A stretch of DNA of 64,000 bases, taken from the NCBI GenBank assembly GCA_016787345.1, contig JAEUUU010000021.1:26029-90028 (forward strand). The letters are read 5' to 3'. The notes under the pieces were generated by a model, which was not told the DNA's origin, ran no database searches, and saw only the letters and a program-made list of their open reading frames with translations. Below are positions 1 to 9,025 of this stretch, piece by piece. Both the position numbers and the translations under genes were made by a program. The first letter of the stretch is position 1, and each line of letters opens with the position of its first letter. This DNA is from Saprospiraceae bacterium (lineage in GTDB: Bacteria; Bacteroidota; Bacteroidia; Chitinophagales; Saprospiraceae).

Positions 1-219
1 CGGGTTCTGATACAGAACAGCCGCCGCGCCTTTTTCGAGCGCCATCGGGATATAATCATGCCCGTCGGCCCCGGCTCCCTGCACCGCCACGAACAGATCG
101 CCGGCTTGTACCTGACGGCTGTCGAAACGGATCGCATTGATCGCAACCGTACGCGGGTCGGGACCAGTCGATTCCAGGATTTCTATGCTGGAAAGTATGT
201 CAAAGAGCGTTTTAGGCAT
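1..219 (-). CDS. murE: MurE, UDP-N-acetylmuramoyl-tripeptide synthetase, N-terminal fragment
   Basis: Only the first 73 codons are inside the window; the gene runs off the left edge. The translation starts MPKTLFDIL and contains FDSRQVQAGDLFVAVQG followed by DGHDYIPMALEKGA, the N-terminal Mur ligase segment that binds the uridine nucleotide. MurE adds the third stem-peptide amino acid (usually meso-diaminopimelate) to UDP-MurNAc-L-Ala-D-Glu in the cytoplasm. It starts 6 nt after the ftsI stop, so the two are surely co-transcribed, matching the usual ftsI-murE order of the dcw cluster. The ATP-binding and catalytic domains are not visible. Identity is secure from motif plus context. Confidence 0.88.
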   Translation of the reverse strand, partial: MPKTLFDILSSIEILESTGPDPRTVAINAIRFDSRQVQAGDLFVAVQGAGADGHDYIPMALEKGAAAVLYQNP

Positions 220-225
220 AGGTGT

Positions 226-2364
226 CTATTCCAAATACAATACGCAAGTAGTGTTATTCGCCCGGGTTCCGGGTGCAAGGCTCTGGCGGGCAACTTTGCC
301 GACGCCCTGTACCTTGACTTTGCAGCCGCGGTTTTCGAGCAAATAGATGGCATCTTTCAGCCCCATTCCCACCACCGACGGCACGGTTTTGTCGGCCACG
401 AGGCGGGTGCGGAGGATGAGTGAATCGTTGCGGGCCGAAAGGGAGACCCAATCGGGCAACTTGTCCGATTCGTACCAGGGCATATTCAGCCATTCCAGTG
501 CATTGCGCACGTCGCGTTTCTGGCCCGCATTGAGGCTGGGCAGATCGGCCGTGGCCAGTTTGGTTTTCGGCTGAATCGGCTGGTGCAATTCGGGTTTCAT
601 GGCAAAACAGCGATCGGCGATAGCCCGAAATACCGGGGCAGCGACCTCGGCGCCGTGATAGCCGGCGCGTTTTGGCTCGCTGATGACTACGATGCAAGAA
701 TACACGGGATCGTCGGCCGGGAAAAAACCGCAAAAACCAGCCTGGTGACGGATGCCCGCATCGGCTTTGAATTTGTGGTAGTTCAACTGGGCCGTACCCG
801 TTTTGCCGGCGATCGTGTACTTGGACGGCCGTATGTTTTTTGCCGTACCGGTCAGCACGACCTCCTTGAGCAATTCGTGGGCTTTTCGGATAGTGCCCCG
901 GCTGGCGATACTGCGACGCACCACGTAGGGTTGAAATTCTTTCACCGGCTTGCCGTAGCGTTCGATGCGCTGTACCAGATAAGGGCGCATCATGCGGCCG
1001 TCGTTGGCCACAGCGTTGTAGAACTGGAGCAATTGCAGCGGCGACAACAAGAGTTCGTACCCGATGCTCATCCAGGGCAAGGTGGTTCCCGACCACTCGC
1101 TCTTGGGATCGCCGGGTTGCTTGATGTAGGGTTTCTCTTCCCCACCGACTTCGATTTCGGTGGTTTGGTCGAGCCCGAAACTTTCGAGGCGTTTGACAAA
1201 TGCCGCGGACTTGCGGTTGTCGCCGTAGTATTTCTGGACGAGTGAGGCAGTGCCCACGTTCGACGACTGGGCGAAGATGTCGCGGATAGTCATCGAGTCC
1301 TGGCCATGCGGCACGGCATCGAGCAATTCTTCGTCGTAAAACTTCATTTTCCCCTTGTAAACAGGGATTTTTTCGTCAAAATCGTCGAGATGACCGTCTT
1401 CAACCATGGCCATGAAGGAAGCCAGTTTGAACATGGAACCCGGCTCCACGCGTTCGCCCACGGCGTAATTGAAGGTTTCCCACCAACCTTCCGGCGTACG
1501 GCCGATATTGGCGATGGCTCGCACCGCGCCGGTTTTAACTTCCATGACGATCGCGCAGCCGTGGTCGGCATCGTGCGTTTCGCAGGCTTTCAACAGGGCC
1601 GATTCGGCGGCATCCTGAATATTGATGTCGATGGTAGTCACCAGATCGTCGCCGGCCCGGGGTTCTATTTCGGCCAGGTCGTTGATCGGGATATACATAT
1701 CGCCGGGCACCCTGAGCATCATCTGTTTGCCCTGCGAGCCGCCGAGCACCTTGTCGAACGCGCCTTCGAGCCCCACGGGCAATGCACCTTCGCGCACGTA
1801 GCCGATGGTACGCTGGGCCAGAATTTTGAAAGGCCGGTCGCGCTTCGGTTTTTGTTCCACGATCAGGCCACCCTTATTGCGCCCCAGTCGGAAAATGGGG
1901 AAGTTTTTGATTTGCAGCATTTTAGGATACGGCACATCCATAGCGATGGGCACGTAGCGAATGCCGCGGGTATTGTCGGGGTAAATATTGCGCAGCGAGT
2001 CGAGCCAGAGTTTGTAGGCGCCGGGCGTGTAGTGCTGATCAACATAGGTCGACAACAAAAACGCCAGACTGTCCAGACCTTCTTCAAAAACCTGATTAGT
2101 CAAACCCTCGGCCTTGGCATCGAAGTGAATATCGAAATAGGGCACCGAGGTGGCCAGCAGACTGCCGTCGTCGGCCAGGATATTGCCCCGGTCGGCGTAA
2201 ACGTCTACAAATTTCAAATAAAGACTATCCGATTTCGCCTGCCATTTAGGCGCTTCCACCACCGACAGCTGGTACAAACGGCCGAATATCAAAAGCCCTG
2301 CGACCAGCGTCAGAAACGCCACCACATAGAGATTGAGCAGGACTTCGTTTTTAATATTCAGCAT
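226..2364 (-). CDS. ftsI: FtsI-type penicillin-binding protein, PASTA domain at C-terminus
   Basis: Class B transpeptidase of the divisome that cross-links septal peptidoglycan in the periplasm (712 aa). One N-terminal membrane segment lies at about residues 9-28, followed by a dimerisation region with YADRGNILADDG. All three active-site motifs are visible: SMFK with the nucleophile near S310, SSN near 365 and KTGT near K521. The last ~60 residues (VPSVVGMGLKDAIYLLENRG) form one PASTA domain. It lies between ftsL and murE. Unusually, about 190 nt of repeat DNA separates it from ftsL. A SpoVD-like role is an alternative by sequence alone, but context favours FtsI. Confidence 0.92.
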   Translation of the reverse strand: MLNIKNEVLLNLYVVAFLTLVAGLLIFGRLYQLSVVEAPKWQAKSDSLYLKFVDVYADRGNILADDGSLLATSVPYFDIHFDAKAEGLTNQVFEEGLDSLAFLLSTYVDQHYTPGAYKLWLDSLRNIYPDNTRGIRYVPIAMDVPYPKMLQIKNFPIFRLGRNKGGLIVEQKPKRDRPFKILAQRTIGYVREGALPVGLEGAFDKVLGGSQGKQMMLRVPGDMYIPINDLAEIEPRAGDDLVTTIDINIQDAAESALLKACETHDADHGCAIVMEVKTGAVRAIANIGRTPEGWWETFNYAVGERVEPGSMFKLASFMAMVEDGHLDDFDEKIPVYKGKMKFYDEELLDAVPHGQDSMTIRDIFAQSSNVGTASLVQKYYGDNRKSAAFVKRLESFGLDQTTEIEVGGEEKPYIKQPGDPKSEWSGTTLPWMSIGYELLLSPLQLLQFYNAVANDGRMMRPYLVQRIERYGKPVKEFQPYVVRRSIASRGTIRKAHELLKEVVLTGTAKNIRPSKYTIAGKTGTAQLNYHKFKADAGIRHQAGFCGFFPADDPVYSCIVVISEPKRAGYHGAEVAAPVFRAIADRCFAMKPELHQPIQPKTKLATADLPSLNAGQKRDVRNALEWLNMPWYESDKLPDWVSLSARNDSLILRTRLVADKTVPSVVGMGLKDAIYLLENRGCKVKVQGVGKVARQSLAPGTRANNTTCVLYLE

Positions 2365-2380
2365 GGCTGGACAGATATTC

Positions 2381-2553
2381 GGTTATTTGGTTATTTGGTT
2401 ATTTGGTTATTTGGTTATTTGGTTATTTGGTTATGCGGTTATGCGGTGAATTGGTTATGCGGTGAATAGATTAAATCGAGAGCAGCAACAACCCTTTTAT
2501 TAACCACCTCACCAATTCACCGCATAACCAAACAACTAATTCACCGCATAACC
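2381..2553. repeat. Octamer tandem repeat plus inverted arm between ftsL and ftsI
   Basis: From 2381 six perfect tandem copies of GGTTATTT are followed by variant words GGTTATGC and GGTGAATT up to about 2460. After a spacer holding AGCAGCAACAACCCTTTT (2481-2498), the same words return in inverse complement (2509-2553, repeated TTCACCGCATAACC), ending exactly at the ftsL stop codon. The RNA could fold into a long imperfect hairpin. The core is shared with the repeats at 14798-15015, 23935-23955 and 61238-61385. It sits inside an operon of essential genes, so it is either transcribed through or modulates ftsI expression. Confidence 0.9.
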
Positions 2554-2859
2554 TTAATTTTCTATAATCTTCGGCCCTTCCGGATCCAGATTCAGGCCGG
2601 CCGATTCGAGGCTGGCATCCATCTGCGATTGAAGGGATTTATACATGGTTTCGCTCTTAATAGAGGTGTACTCCCATTTGAGTTCCTTGATTTCTTTTTG
2701 CAGTTGTTGAATGCGCCGTACTCCGGTTTCGGAGAAATGCGCATTGGCGATATACACGATAGCCAGAAAACCCAGGAACAGCACGTAGGTAAAGTTGCCG
2801 AACACCAATTGGGTGGTGTGCTGGCTGACGTTGAGATATCCGAGGAGTTTGTTGGCCAT
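2554..2859 (-). CDS. ftsL: FtsL-like divisome protein
   Basis: A 101-aa bitopic membrane protein. A short cytoplasmic N-terminus is followed by a membrane segment at about residues 24-40 (YVLFLGFLAIVYIANAH) and a coiled-coil stretch (RRIQQLQKEIKELKWEYTSIK). This is the topology of FtsL, the small scaffold that, with FtsB and FtsQ, activates FtsW/FtsI at the septum. FtsL sequences are poorly conserved, so the call rests on size, topology and position between rsmH and ftsI. It is separated from rsmH by 188 nt and from ftsI by the repeat. Confidence 0.82.
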   Translation of the reverse strand: MANKLLGYLNVSQHTTQLVFGNFTYVLFLGFLAIVYIANAHFSETGVRRIQQLQKEIKELKWEYTSIKSETMYKSLQSQMDASLESAGLNLDPEGPKIIEN

Positions 2860-3047
2860 GATTTGGATGTATATTGGTCAAACAGGTTTAGCCGGCTGTT
2901 GTGTCGTACACATCAGTCGGCCGATTGTATGCCCGTAATGAATCGGGGGTAATCAGGCGCCCTTCATTCGCTTGTTGCGATGAGCGCGGGAGGAGGTCGA
3001 CTATTATACTTTTGAACAGCTTCATTATTCAGAGGGTTTCGGGTGCA

Positions 3048-3980
3048 TTATTCGTCCGGTCGGCCCCGCGCCTTTTCCCCGACGCGCAGTTTGGCGCTTC
3101 GGGCGCGGGCGTTACGTTGAATTTCTGCATCCATGGGTTCGATCGCCTTTTTGGTGATGATGTTCCACGGCCTGGCGATGTTGCCGTAGAAATCTTTTTG
3201 TACCTGACCTTCGGGGTCGCCTGTTTTCAGAAAATTCTTGACCAGGCGGTCCTCGATGGAGTGATAAGCAATGACGGCCAGACGGCCACCGGGAGCGAGC
3301 ATTTCGAGTGCATCGGCGAGGAAATCGCGCAGGGCGCCCACTTCGTCGTTGACTTCCATGCGGAGGGCCTGGAAGACCTGCGAGAGGTAGCGCCAGCGTT
3401 CGCCCATGGCGAGCGGCTCGCAGAGGGCTACGAGTTCGCCGGTGGTGCGGAAGGCTTTTTTCTCGCGATGCTGCACGATGGCCTGAGCCAGGGTACGGGC
3501 GTTGCGCACTTCGCCGTATTCGCTCAGCACTCTTTGCAAATCATTGGCAGAGAAGGTGTTGAGCACGTCGGCGGCGCTGCGTTCGTCCTGAGGATTCATG
3601 CGCATGTCGAGCGATGCATCGAAGCGGTAGCTGAAACCGCGCTCCGGGGTATCGATCTGGTAACTACTCACGCCGAGGTCGGCGAGGATACCGTCGATGG
3701 TTGCGGGAGGCTGGCCCTCTACCCGAAGGCTGCGTTTGAGGTGCCGGAAATTGCTGTCCACAAACACGAAGCGTTCGTCGCCGGCAAAAGGCACCTGTTG
3801 CGCATTGGCTGCCGCGTCGTCGTCCTGGTCAAAGGCATAAAGGCGACCGTTGTCGCCCAGCCGGCTTAGTATGCCCCGCGAGTGTCCGCCGCCGCCGAAT
3901 GTTGCATCGACGTACACCCCGTCGGGACGGATGTGCAGCGCATCGAGCGATTCGGAGAAAAGGACGGGCTCATGGTACAT
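3048..3980 (-). CDS. rsmH: RsmH, 16S rRNA m4C1402 N-methyltransferase (MraW)
   Basis: A 310-aa cytoplasmic SAM-dependent methyltransferase that modifies N4 of C1402 in 16S rRNA. Signature segments are YHEPVLFSESLDAL at the N-terminus, the SAM-binding VDATFGGGGHSRGIL, FSYRFDASLDMRMN in the middle and AYHSIEDRLVKNFLK near the end. Length is normal for the family. It begins 1 nt after the mraZ stop, so the pair is one transcriptional unit driven from the mraZ promoter. Confidence 0.96.
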   Translation of the reverse strand: MYHEPVLFSESLDALHIRPDGVYVDATFGGGGHSRGILSRLGDNGRLYAFDQDDDAAANAQQVPFAGDERFVFVDSNFRHLKRSLRVEGQPPATIDGILADLGVSSYQIDTPERGFSYRFDASLDMRMNPQDERSAADVLNTFSANDLQRVLSEYGEVRNARTLAQAIVQHREKKAFRTTGELVALCEPLAMGERWRYLSQVFQALRMEVNDEVGALRDFLADALEMLAPGGRLAVIAYHSIEDRLVKNFLKTGDPEGQVQKDFYGNIARPWNIITKKAIEPMDAEIQRNARARSAKLRVGEKARGRPDE

Positions 3981-3981
3981 A

Positions 3982-4461
3982 CTATGCTTCTTCTTCGGTT
4001 TCGCCGACCTCGCCGCCCATCACCTGGTTGGCCAGGTCGGCAAAGTCGTTGGGATTGATATTGAGCATGGACTGATACACCTCGGGCGCCCAGATTTCGA
4101 CGCGGTCTTCCATAGAGACGAGGATGGCCTCGTCGCTCAGACCGGCGTAGTCCATGAGCGGTTTCTGAAGCAGGATGCGGTCGGCACTGTCGGTCTCCAG
4201 CGGGTAGGCGCCGAGATAGAAAGTGCGGACGAACATCCGGTTGCGGTCGTTGAAACGGTTGAGGCGGCTGAGGCGGGCAGTAATCTCGTCCCATACTTTT
4301 TTAGGATACAGGGTGAGACATTTCTCAAAGCCGCGGTTGATCACAAACGAATACCCCTCGATCCCCTCAGGCTTGTCGCCGAGTTGTCGCAGGAGAGCGG
4401 TGGGGAGCCTGAGCCGGCCTTTGTTGTCCACCGATACCGGATATTCGCCAATCAGATTCAT
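3982..4461 (-). CDS. mraZ: MraZ, transcriptional regulator of the dcw cluster
   Basis: A 159-aa protein of the SpoVT/AbrB-like MraZ family, which forms a ring and binds repeats in front of its own operon. The first MraZ domain carries the DxxxR signature (VDNKGRLRLP, D12-R16). A second domain follows around residues 80-130 (LMDYAGLSDEAILVSMEDRVEIW). It is the first gene of the cluster and, by analogy with characterised MraZ proteins, probably represses the cluster through the repeats just upstream. The acidic C-terminal tail ends EEEA. Confidence 0.95.
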   Translation of the reverse strand: MNLIGEYPVSVDNKGRLRLPTALLRQLGDKPEGIEGYSFVINRGFEKCLTLYPKKVWDEITARLSRLNRFNDRNRMFVRTFYLGAYPLETDSADRILLQKPLMDYAGLSDEAILVSMEDRVEIWAPEVYQSMLNINPNDFADLANQVMGGEVGETEEEA

Positions 4462-4510
4462 GCTGTTTATCGACTGATGCGGATAGAGATAGCCCTACCC
4501 TATATTCAGT

Positions 4511-4550
4511 GCCACAAATGTACTTTCTTTTTCCACATTTTCCCACAAAA
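4511..4550 (-). promoter_or_regulatory. mraZ promoter with candidate MraZ boxes
   Basis: Read on the minus strand this segment is TTTTGTGGGA, then AAATGTGGAAAAAG, then TACATTTGTGGC. Two direct repeats of the form TGTGGxAAAA are spaced 10 nt apart (4532-4550), with a third partial GTGG at 4511-4514. TACATTTG (4515-4522) fits the Bacteroidota -7 element TAnnTTTG. MraZ boxes in other bacteria are TGGG-type direct repeats with about 10-nt periodicity, so autoregulation by MraZ overlapping the promoter is likely. The -7 element lies about 54 nt upstream of the mraZ ATG. Confidence 0.6.
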
Positions 4551-4650
4551 CGACACATTTCGGTCATTTTTTCATTAATTTTTAAAACCTAAAATATTAA
4601 ATTGCTGTTTATCAATAATTTAAGTCATTCAACAAAATGACTAAAAAAGC

Positions 4651-4690
4651 AAAATCCGGACCGCAACGACATGCTTCGGTCCGGATTTTT
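4651..4690. terminator. Strong hairpin terminator, usable in both directions
   Basis: AAAATCCGGACCG (4651-4663) pairs perfectly with CGGTCCGGATTTT (4677-4689) around a 13-nt loop, with T residues following on the plus strand and on the minus strand. The gap 4462-5140 has no gene. It holds the mraZ promoter, this hairpin and the repeat block at 4836-5132. The terminator most plausibly stops minus-strand transcription coming from the surface-protein gene at 5141 before it reaches the mraZ promoter. Confidence 0.75.
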
Positions 4691-4835
4691 TGAATTTTAC
4701 CTTAGAAAAATCTAAAAAACGCTACAAACAATCGAGCAAACAACTGTCGTGCATTAATAAGGGGAAAAAGTGGGAACAAGCGCAGGGAGAATTACCGGTG
4801 GTGGTAAAAAGTGGCGGCGGAATCCTTTTTTATTT

Positions 4836-5132
4836 GCGATATCCGATTAGTTCGATTTCCGATTTGCGATTGGATTGATGATTTTTGATTTAATAACAAT
4901 CGGAAATCCTGATTCTAAAATCCAATCGCAAATCGGAAATCGAACTAATCGGATATCGGAAATAAAAACAGGAGTCGCCCCGATCATTCGGAACGACTCC
5001 TGTCGTCGTAATCTGTTCAACTCACGGCTTCCGGTCCGTTTGATGTTTTTTGATTTAAACAATCGGAAATCCTGATGCTAAAATCCAATCGCAAATCGCC
5101 AATCGAACTAATCGGATATCGCAAATAAATAC
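4836..5132. repeat. Inverted plus direct repeat block built of CGATTTn-like words
   Basis: The left arm at 4836-4876 is made of CGATATC, CGATTTC and CGATTTG words. It is the near-perfect inverse complement of 4917-4958. The right arm, with its leading CAATCGGAAATCCTGAT, recurs as a direct copy of about 75 nt at about 5060-5132 with only a handful of differences. Between them lies a separate hairpin, CAGGAGTCG (4969-4977) with CGACTCCTG (4994-5002). The second copy ends about 8 nt before the stop codon of the neighbouring surface-protein gene. No convincing gene lies here. Confidence 0.88.
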
Positions 5133-5140
5133 AGGAGCCC

Positions 5141-8100
5141 CTACCGCACCACCGTCACATCGCCCCGGAATTTCTCTTTGCCGCCATCGACCAGTTCCAG
5201 TTCCACGGCCCAGATGTACACACCGGGCATCACGTAATCGCCGTCGTGGCGGCCATCCCAGATGAGGCTGGCGTCGCCGGGCAGGGCATTGCGGGCTTCG
5301 TGCACAAGCGCGCCCCAGCGGTCGAAAATTTGCAGCGAATTCACCCGTGCCACGGCAGGGCCGAAGACAGGCTCGAAGCGGGCGTTCAAATCGACAGCGG
5401 CAGTAGGCGCCATGGCATTGGGGAAAAACACGTCGATCACGCGGCGTACTTCCAGCAGCATTTCATCGCCCGCCTTGCAGCCGTTTTCATCCGTGACGAC
5501 CAGGCTGTAACGGATCGTCGTCAGCGGCGAAGCCAGGGGAGTGAGGCAATTGTCGCAGCTGAGGTACTCCGTGGTATTCCAGGTATACACCAGCGAATCG
5601 GTGCTGTTGGTAAAAATTTCGATTTGAAGTTCTTCCCCAAGCAAAATAGTGGTATCAGCCGGCAGTGCAAGTACCAGTTCGGGCGGCCCCGGCACGGTCA
5701 CGGTTTGTTCTTCTACGCAGCCATACACGTCCTGGGCTTGCAGATCGTACACGCCGGCTTCGAGGCCCGGGTACTCGGTCAAACCGCTGAATCCGTTGTC
5801 GTCCAGGGCAAACAGCAGGGTACTGTCGGCCGTGGTAATCGTAATGGCGCCGTTGCTTTCACCGTAGCAGCGCACCGAGTCGGTGGCCACGTCGAACACG
5901 ATGGGCGGATAAGCAATCACCTGGGCGCTGGCGGTCTGGGTACAATCGGCGGCATCGGTCAGCGTAACGGCATAGGTCCCCGCGGGCAGGTTGTCGATCG
6001 TGGGACCGGTAGCGCCGGGCAGGTTCCAGGCGTAGTTATAGGGCGGCGTACCGCCATTGCCGGTGGCTGTGATGACGCCCTCGGTCTGACCGCCGCAGGT
6101 AGGCGTTTCATCGAGGGAGAGCAGGAGGGCGGGCAGTACATTGAGGTTGACGGTATGGGTGGAGTCGCAGCCGTTGGCGGCAGCAAAAGTCATACGGTAC
6201 ACCCCGCTGCTCGATTGCGGCTGACCGAAGATCGGCACCGATTCGCCGTTACAGATCGTCAGGCTTTGCGCCGTGGCAAAGGTGTCTTTGGGCATTACCG
6301 TCACCATAACAGTAGAGTCGCAACCGGTGATAGCAGAGAGGAAAAATGTTTTTTCATCGCCCGGCAACAGATTGAAACCGTTGTAGGGCAGGGTTTCTCC
6401 AAGGCAAACCGCCGTATCGACCTGTATCTGGAACGTACCGACCGGCGTGCCGTGCACCCGTACCGTTACAGTGGAGTCGCAGCCTTGCAGGGTTTGCAGG
6501 AAAAACGTCCGGATTGAATCCGGCTCGATGTCTACACCGTTCCAGCTGACCGTTCGGCCGTAACAGATTGTCGTATCGATGGCGTAATTAAACGTGTCAT
6601 TGACCGCCAGGTAAAGCGTGTCAAAGCTTTGACAACCGTTGGCGAAACTGGCATGCAAGGTAATCAGTCCGGAACTGGGCAAAGCTGCGTTCACGGTCGG
6701 GCAAGTAGGGCAATCCACGGCATTGGCCGGCGACCAGTCGTAGAAATCAAAACCGCTTTCGGCAATTGTCACGGTTTCGCCCTGACAAATGGTACGGTCG
6801 GCCCCGATTTGCGCCACCGTTGCGCTATCGATACCCACCACAATGGTATCCGACTGAACGATGCCGCAAATATCGGTCACCGCCACGGCGAACACACCCG
6901 CGTCGGGCGCGACGAAACTGGTATCCGCAGAGCCATCCTGCCACTGCCAGCTCACATAGTCCTGTCCGGCAGCATCGAGGGCCAGCGTAGCGTTGTCGCA
7001 AATGAGGGTATCGACGCCGAGGTTCAACACGGGCGGGTTATAGGCATAGGAAAAAGCCACAATGTTGTTGGTAAAGGCGCACTCGCCGATGGCCGTCACC
7101 GGAAAATCGGCGGCCAGGTTGTAGGGCGTCGTTTGGGAATTGTCGTCGTTGAGCACCAGATACACCGAGTCGTTGGCGATGCGCGGGATACGAAGGGTAA
7201 AGGTGCGGCAGCTGTCTTTTTGCAGGTCGAATCCAAGCGGCGCGGCGCCGACCCAGGGTGCGGCGGTCACCTGCGGGTTGGCGGTGTAAATCGAGATCGG
7301 CGTTTGGGGCGGCAACACGTTGTCGCCGGTATTGCAGAGCGACACGGTCACGTCGAGCGAATCGCCCACGCAAACGACGTTCTGGAAACTCAGCACTCCG
7401 TCGGGAGAGGGGAACGTAGGGTTAAAATATTGGTTGAGGAACGAGTTCATCCGCAAGCTGTCGCCGATGATGTGCGGATTTTGCTGATACGCCGGCACGC
7501 TCAGGTCGTCGTTGATATTGGTGTTGAAATAGGCGTGCTGATTCCACACTTTTCGGGAGGCGATACCTGGTGAGCCCACGGCTTCGTAGGCCACGATTGA
7601 GCCGGAATAGGGCGGAACGCCCATGCCGTAAGTCGGTCCGCCGCACTGGATCACAATTTCCGTCTGGCCGTCGGCGTCCACGTCGAGTACCAGCGGGTTT
7701 TCGATGTGGGTTTCCGAAGCGCAGTCGTCCTGAAATTTGACCGTACCCGTCGCGCCTTCCAGCACTTGCAGGAAGGTCATGCCCCGGTAGATCACGTCGG
7801 CCGAACCGTCGCCGCAAAAATCGAACACACTGGAACAGGTGATGGAAGAAAGGTCGTTGGTGGAGCGAATCCACATCACGGTGAAGTTGTTTCGAAGGGC
7901 ATAAAGGCGCGGGTATCCAACAAAACTGATCTCCAGTTCGCCGTCGCCGTTGAGGTCGGCGATATTGACGCGGGAGGCGCCCTCCACCCAGTTGTTGAGC
8001 AGTTGGAACTGGCGCAGGATGGTTGGGGTCTGAATATCCCAGCAATAAACAGCATTTTGCAGGCCGCGCTTGCCTTGCACGATGGCGTCGAGGTCGCCGT

Positions 8101-9025
8101 CGCCGTCGAAATCGGCCACACTGGTAAAGCCGTCGGTAAATGGTGCGGCGGCGGTAACGCGTGGTGTCACAGTACCCGCCACCAGATCGACGGAGAGCAC
8201 CTGATTGCCGGCCACGATTTCAAGTCCGTCGCAATCGGGACAAAAGCTGTCGGGCAAAGCATCGATGGCCACGGGGGAGCAAAATGAAAAGCCGTTGGCA
8301 ACGCGGGCGGGGTGTTCGCCGGCCGAAACAGATGGGCCGCCTTCGGCGAGCAGGGCGCCTGTCTGGCCGCTGAACACCTGGTTGCCGACGTTGATTTCCG
8401 GGTTACCGTCGTGGTTAAAATCGGCAATATTGGGCACGGCAAAGCGGTAACGCTGGTCGTAGCCCACAATGCCGGGACTGGTCCATTTCAGCGCCCCGGT
8501 ATGCGAATAACAACGAATAAAGCGGTCGTTGCCGATCAGGATAAATTCCCCGAAGCCATCATTGTCGAGATCAGCCATAGCGGGCGCGGTGCCGCCGGGC
8601 AGCACAGTCGGGCTCATGATGGTGGCTTTGGTCGCCCCGGTCGCCCCGTCGACGATATAGATTTCGCTGTTTTCGACGTGATAACTTACGATTTCAGGTA
8701 TTCCGTCGGCATCGAGGTCGCCGGCAGCCATGGGGGCGTAAGTACCGGTTTCGACCTGGGCTGTCCATTGCACCCCGAGCGAAATCTGGTTGCAGGGCGG
8801 CAGATAGGAACAATCGGCGTTGCAGGTGGTGTAGTAGAAATTTTCGCAATTGCCGAAGCAGGTGCAATCCGGGTCGAAGCAATCGATCAGGCCGTCGCCG
8901 TCGTCGTCGGCGCCGTTGTCGCAGTCTTCAACTGTTTGGGAAAATGCCAGTGCTGGCAGGAGGAAAAGGGCAAATACAACAAAGAGGGCAGCAGGGCGCC
9001 GGGGGGAGTAATGGCGTTTTACCAT
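5141..9025 (-). CDS. Large secreted surface protein, FG-GAP/VCBS repeats, T9SS type B sorting domain
   Basis: A 1294-aa exported protein. I place the start at 9025 because MVKRHYSPRR followed by LFVVFALFLLPALAFSQ is a clean signal peptide; an upstream ATG would add 27 unlikely residues. After it come an Asp-rich NGADDDGDGLIDC motif, several FG-GAP/VCBS-like repeats (AGDLDADGIPEIV and similar, about residues 80-480), an Ig-like region, three ~45-aa repeats sharing GCDST, and a SprB-like module. The last ~95 residues (VFFPNAMAP, IFDRWGALVHE, WDGRHDGDYVMPGVYIWAVE) are the gliding-motility-type C-terminal domain that targets proteins to T9SS and the cell surface. Ligand unknown; adhesion is a guess from the repeats. 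Confidence 0.88.
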   Translation of the reverse strand: MVKRHYSPRRPAALFVVFALFLLPALAFSQTVEDCDNGADDDGDGLIDCFDPDCTCFGNCENFYYTTCNADCSYLPPCNQISLGVQWTAQVETGTYAPMAAGDLDADGIPEIVSYHVENSEIYIVDGATGATKATIMSPTVLPGGTAPAMADLDNDGFGEFILIGNDRFIRCYSHTGALKWTSPGIVGYDQRYRFAVPNIADFNHDGNPEINVGNQVFSGQTGALLAEGGPSVSAGEHPARVANGFSFCSPVAIDALPDSFCPDCDGLEIVAGNQVLSVDLVAGTVTPRVTAAAPFTDGFTSVADFDGDGDLDAIVQGKRGLQNAVYCWDIQTPTILRQFQLLNNWVEGASRVNIADLNGDGELEISFVGYPRLYALRNNFTVMWIRSTNDLSSITCSSVFDFCGDGSADVIYRGMTFLQVLEGATGTVKFQDDCASETHIENPLVLDVDADGQTEIVIQCGGPTYGMGVPPYSGSIVAYEAVGSPGIASRKVWNQHAYFNTNINDDLSVPAYQQNPHIIGDSLRMNSFLNQYFNPTFPSPDGVLSFQNVVCVGDSLDVTVSLCNTGDNVLPPQTPISIYTANPQVTAAPWVGAAPLGFDLQKDSCRTFTLRIPRIANDSVYLVLNDDNSQTTPYNLAADFPVTAIGECAFTNNIVAFSYAYNPPVLNLGVDTLICDNATLALDAAGQDYVSWQWQDGSADTSFVAPDAGVFAVAVTDICGIVQSDTIVVGIDSATVAQIGADRTICQGETVTIAESGFDFYDWSPANAVDCPTCPTVNAALPSSGLITLHASFANGCQSFDTLYLAVNDTFNYAIDTTICYGRTVSWNGVDIEPDSIRTFFLQTLQGCDSTVTVRVHGTPVGTFQIQVDTAVCLGETLPYNGFNLLPGDEKTFFLSAITGCDSTVMVTVMPKDTFATAQSLTICNGESVPIFGQPQSSSGVYRMTFAAANGCDSTHTVNLNVLPALLLSLDETPTCGGQTEGVITATGNGGTPPYNYAWNLPGATGPTIDNLPAGTYAVTLTDAADCTQTASAQVIAYPPIVFDVATDSVRCYGESNGAITITTADSTLLFALDDNGFSGLTEYPGLEAGVYDLQAQDVYGCVEEQTVTVPGPPELVLALPADTTILLGEELQIEIFTNSTDSLVYTWNTTEYLSCDNCLTPLASPLTTIRYSLVVTDENGCKAGDEMLLEVRRVIDVFFPNAMAPTAAVDLNARFEPVFGPAVARVNSLQIFDRWGALVHEARNALPGDASLIWDGRHDGDYVMPGVYIWAVELELVDGGKEKFRGDVTVVR

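Noticed and set aside
1306-2469. Long plus-strand open frame opposite ftsI
   Set aside because: It is antisense to a complete, motif-bearing ftsI and has no recognisable domain or promoter; the GC-rich third positions of the real gene create it.
4690-4878. 62-codon plus-strand frame after the terminator
   Set aside because: It begins inside the terminator hairpin and ends in the repeat arm; no family, no promoter.
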